Below are positions 45,970 to 57,464 of a DNA stretch of 64,000 nt, piece after piece. How positions within the stretch are numbered: the stretch's first letter is position 1; every line of letters begins with the position of its first letter. The stretch comes from Naganishia liquefaciens (Eukaryota > Basidiomycota > Tremellomycetes > Filobasidiales > Filobasidiaceae): the NCBI GenBank assembly GCA_013423385.1, contig BLZA01000017.1:62001-126000 (forward strand), in the 5' to 3' direction. The position numbers and the translations under genes are program-made. Under the pieces are notes generated by a model. The model was not told the origin of the DNA. It ran no database searches and worked only from the letters and a program-made list of their open reading frames with translations.

Positions 45970-48900
45970 TCAGCCGAGGAACTTGTTGTCCTTCAACCAC
46001 TGCAGACACAAACAAGCAAGACAGTCAGCACCCATCCGCGCGCAAGGCAAGTTTCCAAGTCCACCCACCTTTTCAACATCCTCTTGGTCCCTCTCGAGCC
46101 AGCTCACGGCCGCCTGGATCGTATCCTTGGTCTGCGCCAATGCGAGCTTGTACTTTTCCGTCTTCTTGTCCTTGAAAAAGGCATCAATGTCGGCGAGGTC
46201 TTCCTTGGTCGTCAAGCCGTTGAATGCATAAGAGACGAGTCTGCGTCGGAGCACACGAGTCAGCAGGGACAAGATACGCATTGCCAAGACAACTCACCGG
46301 CTCATGGCAAAGTTGTCGCCGAATCGCTTCATGAGCTGCAAGAAGATCAACGTCAGTGCTTATCATCACCCCAAACTTCACGGAACGCACAGCATTGTAG
46401 TTGTCCTTGAAGTATTGGGCGACCTTTCTCGTGGCCAGCCTGTTCGAGGACAAGGCGACGAAAGCGTACCTGGACTCGTAGCGTAAGCAAGAGAACGACC
46501 GGACAAGTCCGTCGCTGAACTCACATGACATCCTGGTCCAAGATGGAACCGTCGGCAATCATCGCAAAGGATTTCTCAATCAACTTGTCGTTCTTGGGAG
46601 CGCCCAGAGCCAGCAAGGCGTCAATCTTGGTACTCGGGTTCGGCGGGTTATCGTACACCTCTCGGATCTTGTTGTACTCGTCCTCTCCTCCGTGTCGAAC
46701 GGCAACGGTGAAAATCGTGCGTTGCACATCAGGCGGGATCTGTGAATCATCACCGGAAGCCAAGAAGGGCTGGAATCGCTTCTTGATCTCGGCAATCATG
46801 GCCTCGTCTTCAGCGCTCGCGAGTGTGCCAATGGCCAATGCTCGAAGCTGAGCCGTCGCCGGGTCCTCGCCCTCGGGGAACTCCCATCCAAGTCGACTGG
46901 CGACGGGACGGAACAACTGAACGCGGAACTGGTCGATCGCCTTGCGGACTTGTTCCGGCTGCTCCCACCAGACACCCTTGAGCTTGCCCAAGCTCATGGC
47001 GATCGAGTCCCACACACGGAACTCTTGTTCGCTCGAGAGCTTGGAGATCAGGTTGAGACCGCCCGACGTCTTGCTGTAGCCGGCTCGCGCGAGCGTCATG
47101 GCGTCCGAGACCAAACCGATCCTGTCTTCGGTCGTAAAGCCCGAGTCCTTCTTGGCGGCTTCCTCTCCCAGCTTGGAGAGTCGTTCGGGAGTGTAGGCAA
47201 CTCGGTAGACACCAACAGTCTCGGCGTTGAGCTTGAACGCCTCAGCGTCAGTGACGTCAAAGGTCGCTTCTCGCTCATGCAGAATCGCCTTGTGGTCGAT
47301 AGAAGCCTTGCCATCCTTGCCGACCGTCTTGAGCTCCAGGGGGACGTACCACAGGGTCTCGTCCTCTTCGGGCTTGACATCACCAGTGTTCAAGAATCGG
47401 TTCTGTCGGACCTTGATCTTTTGGCCGTTGTCGACCTCGTCAACGGTGATGACCGGGAATCCAACCTTCAAGGTCCACTCCTTCATGATCTTGGCAACAT
47501 CGACTCCCGATGCCTCTGAAATACCATTCCAGAGATCCTCGGTGACCGAGTTGCCAAACAGTCGCTTCTTCAAGTAGATGGAAACGCCCTTGAGGAACTT
47601 GTCCTCGCCAACGACGGCCGCCAACATTCGAAGCACGGAAGCACCCTACAAGACCAGACATATCAGAATTGCTCAACAAGCGTCAAGACAGAACATGGGT
47701 TTACCTTTGAGTAGCTGAGGTCAGACAAGCGGTCAGCATTCAGAGATCTCGAGCCCTGCTCTAGAGATACTCACGAGATCGAGTCGAAAATCTGGTTGAT
47801 CTGGTTGGCGTCCGGGCAGTCCACCTCGATCGGATGACTCGATCGAACGGCGTCAAGGCCCAGCGCGCTCGCCAAGTGTCCCGTCAAGAACTCTTGACGG
47901 ACGTTAAACTCGGGGAAGATCCTATCCGGAATGATGACTTCACCCATCAAGGTCGCAAACGCCTCGTTGAGCCAGAGGTACGTCCACCATTCGGGCGAGA
48001 CGACGTTTCCAAACCACATGTGGGCGCATTCGTGCGACTGGACATCAATGACGCGCTTCTTGGCCGCGAGCGACGACTTTTTCGGGTCCCAGAGGAAGAC
48101 GGTCGTTCGTCCGGTGATCAAACCCCAGTTCTCCATGGCACCGGCATCGAAAGCGGAAGCCACGAGGGTGTCGAGCTTGGGCAAGGGGTACTCAACGTCA
48201 AAGATCTCTTCGTAGACGGGCAAAGCCTTGGCCTTGACGTCCAACGCGAATTGCGCCTGGTGGATGAGTTCCGGGGTCGTGTAGATTCGCAATGGGACCG
48301 TCTTTCCGCTCAAGGGCGACTTGTATTCGGAATCCAGGTGAACGAATTCTCCATTAGCCCACGCGACAAGGTAGGAAGAAATCAAGGGCGTCTTGTCAAA
48401 CTTGGTGACAATCCATTCTCCAGCCGACTTGCTCAACTCGTTGCCAAGCTTTTCACCTGCAAAGTCGATGGATCCCGTCCATGGCTTTTCCTCGACAGCG
48501 GGCATGTTGCTGAGGTTGGTCAATCCTTTGCGCGAAACCATGGCAATCGTGTACGTGCTCTTGAGCGCCGGTTCATCCCACGAAGGGTACGCCCGTCGCG
48601 CGGCCGTCGGCTCAAACTGCGTCAATGCGTAATGCGCATCCTTGCCGTCCTTTTTCCACGAAGACTTGTAGTAGCCCATCATCGAGTCTGTAAGCTTGTC
48701 GCTCCATGTGGCGTGCAGCGTGAGCTTGGCGTCGATGCTGAGTTTCCATGATTCAGGAACACCCAGGGCGATTCGCTCTTGCGCCTTGTCGACGAGAAGC
48801 TGGCCAGCGGGCACCTTGGACAGGTCCTCGACGGGTGTCGGATCAGTCGAGAGGTTGGCTTCATCGGTGTCGTTTTCTGAACGCTTGGCAGGCTCGGGGA

Positions 48901-49554
48901 CCTGGTAAGCGTGAACCTCGCCCGTCGAGGCGTTCTTGAGCGAGAGGTGGGTGAGCTTGACGGTCGGGTTGATGTTGAAGATGACGTGCTCGGTGGCTTC
49001 CTTGACGTCGAGGCTGCCGGACACTTGTCAACAAAAGATCCGTTGGTTCATCGTCTGACATACTGAACGATACCCTGACCCTCAAAGGTCAATCCTTCCA
49101 AATCCGTCTTGAACACCAAGTCGTAATGCGTCGGGTTCACTACATGACGCGTCAGCCCGAGTCTGTCAACTTTTTGTCGACATTCCAAGAAAGTAAACTC
49201 ACCATTCGTTGGCAACCTGTAAGCATCCCTCTCCTTTCCATGAGGCTTGGAATGAGCACCACCTTGGCAGATCGACATGACTGATTTATCTTCTCCGTCC
49301 AATACGTAAGAAGCCGAGATTGAACTGTTATGTGAAGCGCAAGAGCAGGCGTTTCTGATGTGGGACTGCAACGACGAGAGTCGAGTATTGATGGGCGCAG
49401 AAACCTGTTGTCGACCAGAACTGATTACGGACGAGCGGAGAGCAGCGGTCGCGATCGATTTCGCAACAAGGGTCGATGGAATCCGTCGGAACTGAAGAGC
49501 GCTGGTAGAGGCTGCCGAGTAAATACGACGCGCAGTGATTCTCGAGCTCAGCAT
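45970..49554 (-). CDS. APE2: M1 zinc aminopeptidase (Ape2/Aap1, PSA type)
   Basis: 1038-aa metallo-aminopeptidase that removes N-terminal residues from peptides. Nine exons: 49554-49203, 49139-49074, 49023-47775, 47714-47705, 47645-46525, 46469-46391, 46335-46298, 46240-46069, 45999-45970. Residues 1-115 (MLSSRITARRIYSAASTSAL..., basic and Ser-rich) precede the start of the fold at PTHYDLVFKTDLEGLTFEG and look like a mitochondrial or vacuolar targeting extension. The exopeptidase motif GAMENWGLITGRT, the zinc motif HECAHMWFGN and its downstream Glu in WLNEAFATLMG are intact. The substrate-side motif DSISYSKGASVLRML is rebuilt through exon 4, which is just 10 nt (CTACTCAAAG). The C-terminal ERAP1-like helical domain ends WLKDNKFLG. 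All phases agree. Confidence 0.94.
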
Positions 49555-50511
49555 GAAACGACGGGAGCAGCGGTGTGGAATAGGGTGCGAGGGAAAGGGC
49601 GACGCCGTGGATTATGAACGAACCAACCTCGTCTTCCGGTTTCGCTGCCCTTGTTCTAGAATGAGCGTATGCAGCCTCCTCGCACGGCACCGCACGATCA
49701 CGCGGGCGGACGCTACGGGATCATGTGATCGCCGGCAGACCGAGCGCCGACTCTGGAGAATGTAGCGTATACGGACGCGCTAAATCCAGGACAGGAGCAG
49801 GAGCAAGCGACGTCCACCGCATGGGCTATGGGCTGGACGGCGGCAGATGCGCAAATAGACCATATGCATGCTCGTTCGCTAAGGAAGGTCGTTGGGCGTG
49901 TAGCGTGGTGACTTGCACGCCAATAAGGCCATGCCAAAGCCCGCCCGCAGCGCCAGCTAGGAATTGCAGCAGACCGGCACTAATTACTTTAGGCTGTTTT
50001 AGGGATCAGAGGCGATACTACTGTCGAGCGTGTCACGGCTGTGACGCTGCCCGTTATAGCCGTCCGATGAACCTCATGCAAGGCGACATGGGTCTTATAC
50101 AATTCAATACGAATAGCTATACGAATCGTCAGAACGTTATATAATTAGCGGTCGGATATTCTGAAATTCACAGCCTACCGAGAGCTCTACTAAAGTTGTA
50201 GACATGCATTCATGCATCCGCGAGAGCCGAATCAGGTAACCGATATTCGGATCTCAGGAATGCCAACATCTCATCGCTGATCATGACAATTTGAACCGCC
50301 CGGACCTCCTGTCCCGTCTCGCACGCGCACAATGCTCAAGACATGTAGATCCCTAATACTACAAGATGTCCATGCTAAAAACGAATCCTTTACAACGGCG
50401 CATAAACGTCGCAATGCTGCAAGCGCCCCTCGCATCCCCCTCGACCTACCCGCTTCGAAATCTATATCAATCGCTGACGAGCCGAATTTTCTGCCCTGGT
50501 GGAATGGTGGC
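49555..50511. other. Intergenic
   Basis: About 960 bp between the aminopeptidase start and the stop of the GT90 gene, both minus strand. An AT-rich part around 50.0-50.25 kb is followed by GC-richer DNA. Only short frames were seen (longest about 139 codons, plus strand, 49725-50144, no family features). No repeat or RNA gene was recognised. Confidence 0.5.
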
Positions 50512-53298
50512 TCATCGCAACTCCTCGGATGCATTCTCCAGGGTGAAACTGAACGCATCTCTGTCATCGGCTCCAAGTCGAGCATACTCGAGCAGCAGCC
50601 GGAACATCTGCATCAAAAAAGAGACTCATTAGCGTTCGGGATTCGTTTCAAATGGCTCAAGAACACTAACATATGCCTGCATATCTTCCCATCGCCAGTG
50701 CTCGAGTCTGAATTTTCGCCCTTGTTCCGCAATCCGCTGGGCGAGATCATCGCGGCCCTTGTGGCGGCCGTCTGGCGTTCCGACAAAGAATGCCATAATG
50801 TTGTACAGGTCCGAGTAGTCGAGTTGCATGGGCTTTGGAAACGCGAAAAAGGGATCAGTGCATCTCCCGGCGACTGCCGTTCACTTTGCTCACGATGAAG
50901 TGTACCCATGGTGTGAGGTAATCCTATTTCACCGAATCAGCAAGGCAAAAGATCGGCAATGGGCTTGACGTACATGATGCCATTCCGGGAACAGCGTATG
51001 CTTGATGACGACCGAGCCACTCATCAGCAGACGAGAAAAACGACTGCTCCAACCGTTACCATCAACTGTTGAAGCGGACCATCAGTACGAAAGACAGACG
51101 CCTGGTTCCGATTCAGTGGACCTACCATCCAGAACAACTATGAAGAGCGCAATGTCAGTCATCAACGATTCGCCTACTATCAAGGTCTCGTCACTCACAT
51201 TTGTAATTGGCCGCATCTTCGGGAGAGACACGGTCCTTGAACTCGATCTCTGCGGCCATCTCATCACATGTGCCGTCCTCTGTGTTGCACTATCCGCGAC
51301 AAAATCTGCTGAGCGCTGTCCTCGCGAATTCCAACCGACGCAACTCACCTGATGCGGCTTGCCCGTCAATCCGATATCCAGGTACTTTTCATTGAGCCTT
51401 TCCACGCTCCACGATTCCGGCTCCCACGTGCCGTGTCGATTGACCCAGATCTCGGCTTCGCCCGTCTTGTTCTGCGCCATCAAGGCCAATCGCGGACGAT
51501 GCTGGTTTCTCCAGTCGTAGCGCGGGTCGCCCTTTCGCTTGCTATACGAATCGCCAGTCGAGCTGCCGCGCCAAAAGACCTTGTTGATGGTTTTCTCGGT
51601 CCATGGCTTGTACTTTTTCAGCGCAGCGGTATCCGTAGCATTGTCATATGCTTCCATGGGCGGGAAGAGGAACTCGTTGTTCTGCATAAACTTGGACAGG
51701 ACAAAGATCGGTCGTAGCTGTGTTTCGCGCGTAAAGTCAAAGGACATGGTACCGTGCATGCGTTTGATTTCCGGATTTTCGCACCAATCAAAGCCGGGAC
51801 GGACGTCTTTGACGAAAGCGGGAGCTGTCGGGGGGGATTAGTGAATCGGTGACAAGCGCGGGAAAATGGCAAACTTACAGGCCAACTCGGGCAACGGGTC
51901 AAGGCCTTCGATTTCCCGGATTCGGTTTTCCATGGCCCGGTCACGACCCCGGGCGGGCGAGTTTTCATCGCAGGCCGACTGCAAGTCTTTGTTAGGTCAC
52001 GCCCATATGCGACTCGGCAGGCCAACTTACAAACCAACCCGTCACGCCATTCCTATTCCTATTCTCCAAATGCTTCAACTCACTGCCACCCAAGTACCGG
52101 ACCTCGTTCAATCCGAATCCGACCTTGCCGTCCACCGAGTGCTCTTCGAGGGCAGAATGGACTCGCGCGAGTGCCAGCTCGCGTTGATCTGATCCGAGAA
52201 TCCAACTACCGAGGTCATGATCCGAAGCGACCATGGTGATGTCCACCGGAAGGAGCGGGGACAGAGGCGCGACGAGAGACAAGAATTGCTTCGCTCGGGT
52301 GGCTTCACCACGTGGGCCCGAGAGCTTTGGTTCGATCGTGGGACCGACAGAGGCAGAGCTGAGGACGGGGATTAGCGCAATCCCCACTGCGACAAGAGTG
52401 AAACGTACTAGGTGAATTGCGTGCCGTCCAGTTCCTTGACACGTTGTCTGAAGAATTCCGGGCTGAGCGCCAAATAGGGCTCAATGTCATGATTGATCTG
52501 ATTGTAATCATCCCTGATCTTGACATCATTCTTGACGCAAAACTCCCACCACTTGTCGAATCCCTTGGGCGGCAATCGCTTGTACCGATGAACGTATTCG
52601 TCGAATGCTTCTTGCAGCGTCGTAGACTGACGGTCCAAAAAGTGTTGCCAATGCTTGCTGTTTTCCGCTATAAGGATCTCGATAGGATGCGTCGTTCGCG
52701 TACCGGCCTGCAAGCCCGGTGTCGAGGGCGTCTTCTTCCCCGGCTTGGACTTCATCTTGTCAAGCTTCCAGCCTCGGACGAGTCCGTCTCGAGGTGAGAA
52801 TTCGAGGTTGCCGACTTGATGATTCGCTTCTGCGACGGCATCGAGATCCCATGCAATCTGCGGTGTTTTTTTGCTGGTGGATGTCGAGGAACTGCCAAAC
52901 CAGTTGGCAAGGTTGCCCATCAATCCCGCTCCTGATTCCTCATCCTCAATATCCTCATCCTGTATCTCATCCCGACCCTTGGATCCCGATTTGCGTCCAA
53001 CCGGACGAACATGCGCCGCCAAATCTTCCTCGATGTGTGCGTGCTTTCGCCCATTCTTGGTGATATCGGGGTACATGTCGAAATTCAAAAGATGTTCATC
53101 GACGATGCCTTGTTTCCCGCCAAGCCATGACGGAAGATACTCTGGCTCATTGGTACTAAGGACGAACGAGTAGATGGTGTAGAATGCGACAAAGGCGAGC
53201 GCGACGAGTGGCAAACGGGATGGCCGAACGCGGAATACGCGGGAGAGGAATGGCGCGGCGGACGAGAGCCGATGAGTGAATTGATTAAAAGTGGGCAT
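50512..53298 (-). CDS. CAP10-like GT90 glycosyltransferase
   Basis: Type II membrane glycosyltransferase of family GT90 (CAP10 domain). Relatives in Cryptococcus act in capsule or glycan xylosylation. The first exon (53298-52409) encodes a short cytosolic tail, a signal anchor near residues 30-47 ([17 protein letters not shown]) and a stem rich in Asp/Glu/Lys/Ser, so a Golgi location is likely. Later exons give [20 protein letters not shown], then the CAP10 core with [20 protein letters not shown] and [19 protein letters not shown]. Near the C-terminus are [10 protein letters not shown] and [18 protein letters not shown] before the stop at 50512. I place roughly seven to eight exons but fixed only some borders (52409, next exon near 52.34 kb). 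The acceptor sugar and partner are unknown. Confidence 0.85.
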
Positions 53299-54111
53299 GA
53301 TGCAAGGCGGGGTGGTGCGCGACGCCCAGAGCCCAAAGTGGATATGGCGATGTGATGAGTGAGTGAGCGTAGAGGGGACAGAGGAAGGGAGGGGAGAGAT
53401 GTATATGCGAAAACTGCGCTGTTGCCACGTTGGGAGCCTGGAAGAACAGCGACGAGCCTAATTTGCTACGTCCGCCCCTCGTTGCTTCCGCTCTCAGCTC
53501 GTCGCGTCCGCCCACGCGATAAGAAAGCCCCGCTGGCACCCTGGCACGGGATGGATGACACGTGGAAAAGATGGAGAGTAGATCTTGGGTCAACTTTTCT
53601 TCCATTCGTGCACATGTCGGCATGCGTCACGTCGTCTTCTTCTCGATCGCTGCACCTTGAACGCTGAGTGTTAAGAACGACGAGGAAAGGGCTCGATAAG
53701 GACAAGGCGTCCATGTCTACCGAATATACCAACGGACAAAAGGCTGCTAGCTATCTACGGCCGACCTTCTCGAGCTCATCGTGCCGATGCCACTGAAACT
53801 AACATTACGTCCATGCCTTGAAACCTCATGCATCGACTGAGAAGCAGGCTTGTTCCCAGATGACATTCTGCTCTACCTTTGAAGCGAGAATGCACGAGAT
53901 CGACTGCATTTGGAAAGCCAGGATTTTGGTCCGGCGTTCTTGCCCAGATCTCACGCTCAAAGGGACGTTGTAAGCGGTTTCACAAAGGATTCGCTTCGCT
54001 TTCGCTTTTCGCCTCTTTGGCACAATCACTCTCAAGTATATTGTGATATCTCTTCAACCACCCGATACAACTGAAATTGCTCCAAATACAACTCTTGCCA
54101 ACCCTGCCAAG
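53299..54111. promoter_or_regulatory. Divergent promoter, GT90 / F-box gene
   Basis: 813 bp between two start codons on opposite strands. Frames on both strands overlap here without family features. A compact GC-rich part lies next to the GT90 start and an AT-richer part next to the F-box start. No operator-like repeat was recognised. Confidence 0.4.
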
Positions 54112-56010
54112 ATGTCCGCTTTGCCACTCGAAGTCCTGCGTGAATGCCTCGCGTACCTGCCGTATAGAGACCTCCTTCAGTGCCGACAAGTCAATGTCGC
54201 CCTGGGGGATACCATTCGTCACAGCTCACAACTACAATTGCGCCTCCACCTTGGCGAGAATGGAATCCAGCCCGAACGCGAAGGGTCTAAAGACCCTGAG
54301 CGAGAGCTCTCTCGACTGCAAAAGATCGAGGAACGATTATCGAAGGTCCAGTTCGGATCGTCATTCTCCCAATCCGAAACGTTTCAAATCTCCGTAGCCA
54401 ATGCGAGATACATGAACCTGATTGCTATTGCAGATGATGATGTGTACTTACCGATCTCAATTCGGGGAGAAGAGGGATTCAGGGGGATCACTCGATACCC
54501 ATTGAGAGATCAAGGGGCTCCTCCTGAAGAGCTAAATTTTGGCCAGCTCATCCGGCATTTTCAAGTCGAGCAGGCAGAGGGGTGTATAATGGTGGTGTTC
54601 CTGCAGGGACAGTACGTACAGCACGAGATTCTATAACACAAAAGATGGCTTTTCACCTCTCCTACCCAATGACCACGGTTCTTCACCCAAGAACTGAAAA
54701 CAATCATTCCGTACACATTTTCGACAAGGACACTTTGCAACCCCTATGCCCACCATTGTCATGCCTCGATTTCCCCTTGCTCCAGTCGCAACAATCAATG
54801 CAGCAGGGTTGCCATCTTCGCGGCGAGTTCTTGGTTGTTACGTGTCCGTCCGGCGATGAAGCAGTTGAACAGTCTCACCGGGTCAAACTGATTCACTGGA
54901 AAAAAGCCAAAGTATTGCTCACGGTACGTCTCTGATTTGCCGAAAAAAAAAGCTGCAGGATGAGTGTCTGATTGTGTACTGCTTGATCAGCATGAGTTCG
55001 TTGGCGCAAAGCATGTCGCTGCTCGGCTTTTGTCGTCGGCGTCCATGCTGATTCTGAAGGTATACGAGACGTCGGCCGAGTTACACCTCTTCGCATATCG
55101 CTCCCCACTGAATGCCACCAACTTAGGACCCCTGGCATTGTCTGTTATGCGTTATGCCCTGCCTGAGCTGCCCAACGGCTACACATACGTCACGGGGCAG
55201 TTTGAATGTAGCCCGGTCTCCCTATCCGGCCGTCGCAAAGATCGCGGAACCCATCATCTGCTGGAAGATGGTGCGGGGATATTCATCATTACGTTGGAGG
55301 TCCAGCAATGGTCCTCGCAAGAGGCTGATCTAGCAGGAGACAGTTCATCGGATGATGTGCACGTCGATTGGGAATTGATGACAGCCGTCACTCGCATTGA
55401 TCGCTTTCACAAAACAGCGAAGAAAGCCCTCTCAGATATGCATTCTCTGGAGACGACCATGTTGTTCCTCTTCTCGAGTTGGGCACCGACAGAACTTTCT
55501 TGGCTACCTTTGCACACGTTTTCGCCTTCAAGCGACTCGATTTGCGGCTACAGACTTGCCATGACCGAAGAAATACAGATGGGCTGTACAGCCCACTCGG
55601 AAAATGGCAATCAAGATGTAAAGCAAGAATACAAGAAAGTCTCCATTTACGACTTTTCTACTGCACATGCCTCCAAGGTTCTGGCAACTGCAAAGTTCGA
55701 CAACGAGGAGGTTACTGGCTCAGACATCCAGCAAGCTTTGGGCCATTTATTGAGGGATGAAGGATACGAAGAACGTGCGGTTGAATCGCTTAATTGGACT
55801 CTGGTCAAGCAATCTCGTCCGTCAGTCAGCACTTCATTCCTTTCGGAAGCGCTAGAAGTATATGTCGCCAAGACTCCGTATACGGTGTCCACAAGGAATG
55901 TTCGCATCTCTCCCCCCGCCCTCCCGTCTGTGTTGCACCTCACCCAGGAGTACTTGCTATTTGCACAGGTACGCGAAGCTCGAGAACACCTTTACAGTTC
56001 CCTGAATTGA
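54112..56010 (+). CDS. F-box protein
   Basis: Probable SCF-type substrate adaptor, about 593 aa. Exons: 54112-54594, 54645-54923, 54991-56010. The ATG gives MSALPLEVLRECLAYLPYRD, followed by LLQCRQVNVALGDTIRHSSQ, which is the Pro-start and Leu/Cys spacing of an F-box (residues about 1-45). The rest resembles the beta-rich substrate-binding part common in basidiomycete F-box proteins of unknown target: strands such as RVKLIHWKKAKVLL, AARLLSSASMLILKVYE and LHLTQEYLLFAQV. No WD40, LRR or kelch repeats were found. The donor of intron 1 could also be three bases earlier with the same frame. Confidence 0.8.
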
Positions 56011-57464
56011 CCACTGACTGGTTGCCTGGACTTGTTTGGCTTTTCAAGCGGGATGCATTTGCGTAAGCAGGAAAAGTCATACACTGAGTGACTAGAGCTG
56101 GACACACTGCGTGTTTCAGCCAAACAGTCATGTCGTTGGTATATCACTTTGACTTTGACGATGAGTAGATGACTGTATGGCGACTATCGTGAAAGTTTCG
56201 TATCTATACTACATGTCCAGCGAAGAATTACTGAGTGCTAGAATTGCAATCTGATGCTGCTTGCTTTGCTGAGGAGATCATAAGTCGACCTAAGCGTGTA
56301 TTGGACTCTGGGTTGACGTTCCAATCATCTTTCGTCAACATGCGGCCAAGATCCGGCGTCATCGAAAGCTTACTGCTCATACCTGTGACGATTCAAGCAA
56401 AATCGATTTTGCTCAGGGGTATTAGTCAAAGGAGCAAGGCTCTTGGAACTTCCAGCATCCCTTGAAATTCGCCTTGGAAACACGCCTCACAGTCTATAAT
56501 AGTCGACCTGTCCGCTACGACTCACCGAGCTGTGTGTCGAATCACGCAAACGTTTATCCTACGTGTTCAGGTGGTTCTATCGCGATCATGACCAATCACG
56601 ACTCCGGTCTCTCGGCAGGCTATCGCTCAGGAGGCCCTGTCGCGTGAATCGTCGAAACAGGGAAACACTCCTCCGGCAATTCTAGAAGTACCCGTTACCA
56701 AATCTACAGACTGGGCAAAGAGGAAGCTTTCCTGCCTGCACCCTTCCTTCAACGCGACAAGCGACTCGCGGCTATCGAATCGCTTCGTCAGCGCAGAGAA
56801 GTGTTACGAGAAAATAAAGGTATCGACTGCTGAGCTAACTCTATTCGACTTCATGCCAGCGCATGTCGCAAAAGAGCAAACGCTCGATGATGCGGAAATA
56901 AGCGACGGAGGGTCGTCACCGGCTGTGCAACGACCTTCTGCACTCTCAAAGGACATGGAAGCCACAGATCAGTCTCATTTCACTTCGACTATGGTTCGCG
57001 TGTCCTCTCCTCGCTTTGCCTGCGAATCCAACGCTCTCAAAGCCGAATTGGCAGGCGAGTTACCACACTCGGTGAAGAAGAACAACATTCAGTTGCCGCC
57101 TGCTCAAGGCTCCCCTGTTAAGGCCCTGATACAGGACCGTGTGATATGTACAGGTAGGAGTCGGCGTCTGGTTCTGGTTTGACTTGCTGATGGGCGGTTT
57201 TTCTCATCGTGGTGAATAGAAAGATGCTTGTGGAGTCGTCGGTGCCGTGGTATTTTGAGGCATAGTCGACCGCAAACAAGCTGATGGACAAGTGTAGAAT
57301 GAGCCCGATTAGTGACTGGCTATTCAGCCTCTGCCAAATCCCCGAAATGTCCGCCCGAGGGGAGTTTTGCAGCGCCAGGGAGGAAGCCATGCGACAATCG
57401 CATGGGTATGACTCTCGCGCGAAGTGACTCTGCAGATGCATTATAATGGTTGGTACACAGGAAA
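56011..57464. other. Intergenic between convergent genes
   Basis: About 1.45 kb between the F-box and CYB2 stops. A 109-codon plus-strand frame (56853-57182; MPAHVAKEQTLDDAEISDGG) is open further upstream in the same frame to about 56.69 kb without an ATG. It is polar, has no family features, and could be a small orphan gene or part of a UTR. I do not annotate it as a gene. Confidence 0.45.

Noticed and set aside
47834-48751. 305-codon plus-strand frame
   Set aside because: Shadow of the M1 aminopeptidase coding strand.
56853-57182. 109-codon plus-strand frame between F-box gene and CYB2
   Set aside because: No domain, uncertain start, and overlapping frames of similar quality; kept only as a note.
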